From NCBI GenBank assembly GCA_004151065.3, contig NWUY0300001135.1:35299-46103 (forward strand): a stretch of DNA of 10,805 bases. Direction: 5' to 3'. Position numbers and translations under genes: made by a program. Source of the DNA: Larix sibirica. Its lineage: Eukaryota > Streptophyta > Pinopsida > Pinales > Pinaceae. Below, in pieces: positions 9,600 through 10,805 of the stretch. The notes beneath the pieces were generated by a model. That model searched no databases and had not been told where the DNA came from. It was given only the letters and a program-made list of their open reading frames with translations. Position 1 is the stretch's first letter; each line of letters begins with the position of its first letter.

Positions 9600-9858
9600 A
9601 ATGAAGTTAACAATATTAACCTACAACAAAAGATCCATTGTAAATTCCATCAATCTATGGACATACAATGCTGACCTTGCACATAACTTGTGACAAAAGA
9701 GGGAAAAATAAACTGGGGCACATTAAAACACCACAAATCTTGTTTGCAAATTGGGTCATTGTATCAACATTATTCAATGACCACAAGAAACAACTCGGTT
9801 TGTTTCCACAAAGAAAGGAAAAGGTAAGATTTATCAATTGAACTCAGAGCTGAACTGA
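9600..9858 (-). other. Probable 3' UTR and downstream flank of the DUF952 gene
   Basis: This lies just after the TGA stop on the gene's strand. No canonical AATAAA was seen on that strand in the first 250 bases. A GATAAA variant lies about 25-30 bases past the stop (9829-9834), and AAT-rich stretches follow. The 60-residue open frame at 9655-9837 has no recognisable content and is probably chance. The cleavage site cannot be placed from sequence alone. Confidence 0.3.
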
Positions 9859-10603
9859 TCAAAAAGGCAAAATAAAGTTACCATCCACCAGTTCCAACTT
9901 GCTGGCTTCAATAATTGGGTCTACAGTCAGAGGGATAAAGCTGCCCGAAGGACCATACAAATGAGGAAAGAAATTCAGGCCATCAGCAGATTCGTAGATT
10001 AAGCCCTCCCCAAGCTGCCAAGAAACCAAACCCTCTAAATCAAATTAATATCCCCCACTTATTGCGCTTCAAGGGGAATTCATCGATTTCAATTTTAATT
10101 AAATCAATTCAGAGAGATCAGTTTTATGAAGAAAATGCAAACAAATATCAGAAAAATCACATTCTTGGCGAAGGTCTACAATTATCTGAATAAATGTGCA
10201 GAATGTGAGGAAGAGAGAGGGATAACTTTACCTTAGCTGCATCTAATTTGAGCAGGTAAAGGTCTCTTCGTTCAGAGAAGAAGTTTTCTAAAACACCCTT
10301 AACCTACGAATAAAACAGTGAATTCAACAAACCACTTTCAGCGCCCCTTAACCTACGAATAAAACAGTGAATTCAACAAACCACTTTCAGCGCTTGAAAT
10401 TGGAGGTTATGGCTTAAGACCAAAGAGAGAAAACGTGAATGGGTGGGCACCTGAGATTGAGTGCTAAGATGAATGCATCCGGTTCGCTTGTCAAGGTCGC
10501 CCCCCAGTGTAGATCCCGTCTGCTGGAGCTCACTCCATTCGGCTTCCGTGCTAACCCTGTATAATAATACAGCTGGAGTCGCTTGTTCTTTCTCTTTCCC
10601 CAT
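9859..10603 (-). CDS. DUF952-family protein, three exons, 126 aa, intact
   Basis: Joining 10603-10451, 10303-10232 and 10014-9859 gives an uninterrupted 126-residue frame ending in TGA. All junctions fall between codons and both introns are GT-AG. Conserved DUF952 blocks appear in order: LLYRVST (residues 13-19), the TGSTLGGDLDK block (29-39), GCIHLS (42-47), LENFF (56-60), DLYLLKLD (65-72), LGEGLIYE (76-83) and FPHLYGP (91-97). The length is typical of the short plant members. I chose the ATG at 10603 because the frame extends upstream only to a TTG at 10642, and this ATG has a good context (G at -3, G at +4). There is no signal peptide or membrane segment, so it is probably a soluble intracellular protein. 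The biochemical role is not established; from memory, the family has been grouped with ADP-ribosyltransferase-like folds, which I could not check here. Intron 1 is 147 bp with a weak donor (CAG/GTGCCC); intron 2 is 217 bp with good sites. Confidence 0.93.
10296..10393. repeat. Perfect 49-bp tandem duplication over the intron 1/exon 2 acceptor
   Basis: Bases 10296-10344 and 10345-10393 are identical at all 49 positions. On the gene's strand each copy holds the end of intron 1 (ending TTCGTAG) and the first 8 bases of exon 2 (GTTAAGGG). The gene therefore has two identical acceptors, with exon 2 starting at 10303 or 10352. Only 10303 keeps the protein open. Starting at 10352 gives GTT AAG GGG CGC TGA, a stop after four codons. 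The perfect identity suggests a recent event, or an assembly error. Without it intron 1 would be 98 bp. Confidence 0.97.
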
Positions 10604-10805
10604 GTCGTTTATAACATAAGTCGATATTACCAATTGTGTCAAGCTTAATGTATTTATTTAGAGTTGATGTAAAGGTGGACTTGTACTAAGCGTTTCTCTT
10701 TCTCCTCCCCTTTAGTCGATATTACCATAGAGAAGAGTTAACAAAGTGATTTCTTATTATTGTTATTCTTTTTTCACACAATGAAAATAGCATATTCTTA
10801 ATTAA
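10604..10805 (-). promoter_or_regulatory. Probable 5' flank and promoter region of the DUF952 gene
   Basis: This is the sequence upstream of the chosen ATG. On the gene's strand a TAAATAAATA tract (10651-10660) could serve as a weak TATA element, which would imply a very short 5' UTR of roughly 20 nt. A 14-bp sequence, agtcgatattacca on the plus strand, occurs at 10619-10632 and again at 10714-10727. Each copy is accompanied by a CT-rich tract (about 10583-10600 and 10692-10710), suggesting an old partial duplication of about 95 bp. No other element was recognised. Confidence 0.3.

Noticed and set aside
10345-10352. Exon 2 starting at the distal acceptor (10352)
   Set aside because: It leads to GTT AAG GGG CGC TGA and loses the rest of the conserved protein, so 10303 is taken as the coding junction.
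10604-10642. Longer N-terminus of the DUF952 protein, starting at 10642
   Set aside because: The codon at 10642 is TTG, not ATG. The first ATG in frame is at 10603, in a good context, and gives the usual family length.

Overview
The window looks like nuclear DNA of a seed plant with a large, repeat-rich genome. It is AT-rich, has one small intron-containing gene at its right end, and is otherwise mostly old, heavily decayed retrotransposons separated by anonymous sequence. The degree of decay and the kinds of elements would fit a gymnosperm such as a conifer, but nothing here proves the lineage. Nothing suggests a prokaryotic, plasmid or phage origin.

Layout. Bases 1 to about 3000 hold a 5'-truncated L1-type LINE on the minus strand. 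Reading right to left it keeps the linker, the reverse transcriptase (RT), the post-RT region and the C-terminal zf-RVT-like region, all broken by stops and frameshifts. Bases 3177-3291 hold a tandem repeat of about 57 bp. Bases 3480-5786 hold a Ty3/gypsy LTR-retrotransposon remnant, also minus strand, in the order gag, basic tail, protease, RT; RNase H and integrase are missing. Bases 5787-6752 are its probable leader and perhaps a 5' LTR with a TATA-like box. Bases 6753-8470 contain only anonymous sequence with short local repeats. Bases 8520-8760 may be a tRNA-headed SINE-like unit. Bases 8858-9530 carry two short tandem duplications and two hairpins.

The one gene that looks functional is a three-exon minus-strand gene (9859-10603) for a 126-residue DUF952-family protein. 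Its frame is intact across all three exons and its GT-AG splice sites agree with the family's conserved blocks. A perfect 49-bp tandem duplication (10296-10393) covers the intron 1/exon 2 junction, so two identical splice acceptors lie 49 bp apart. The upstream one would give an early stop, which makes it the most checkable novelty here.

All recognisable coding signal (LINE, gypsy remnant and gene) is on the minus strand. The elements are unrelated insertions and do not form a functional system with the gene. I saw no convincing undescribed multi-gene system.
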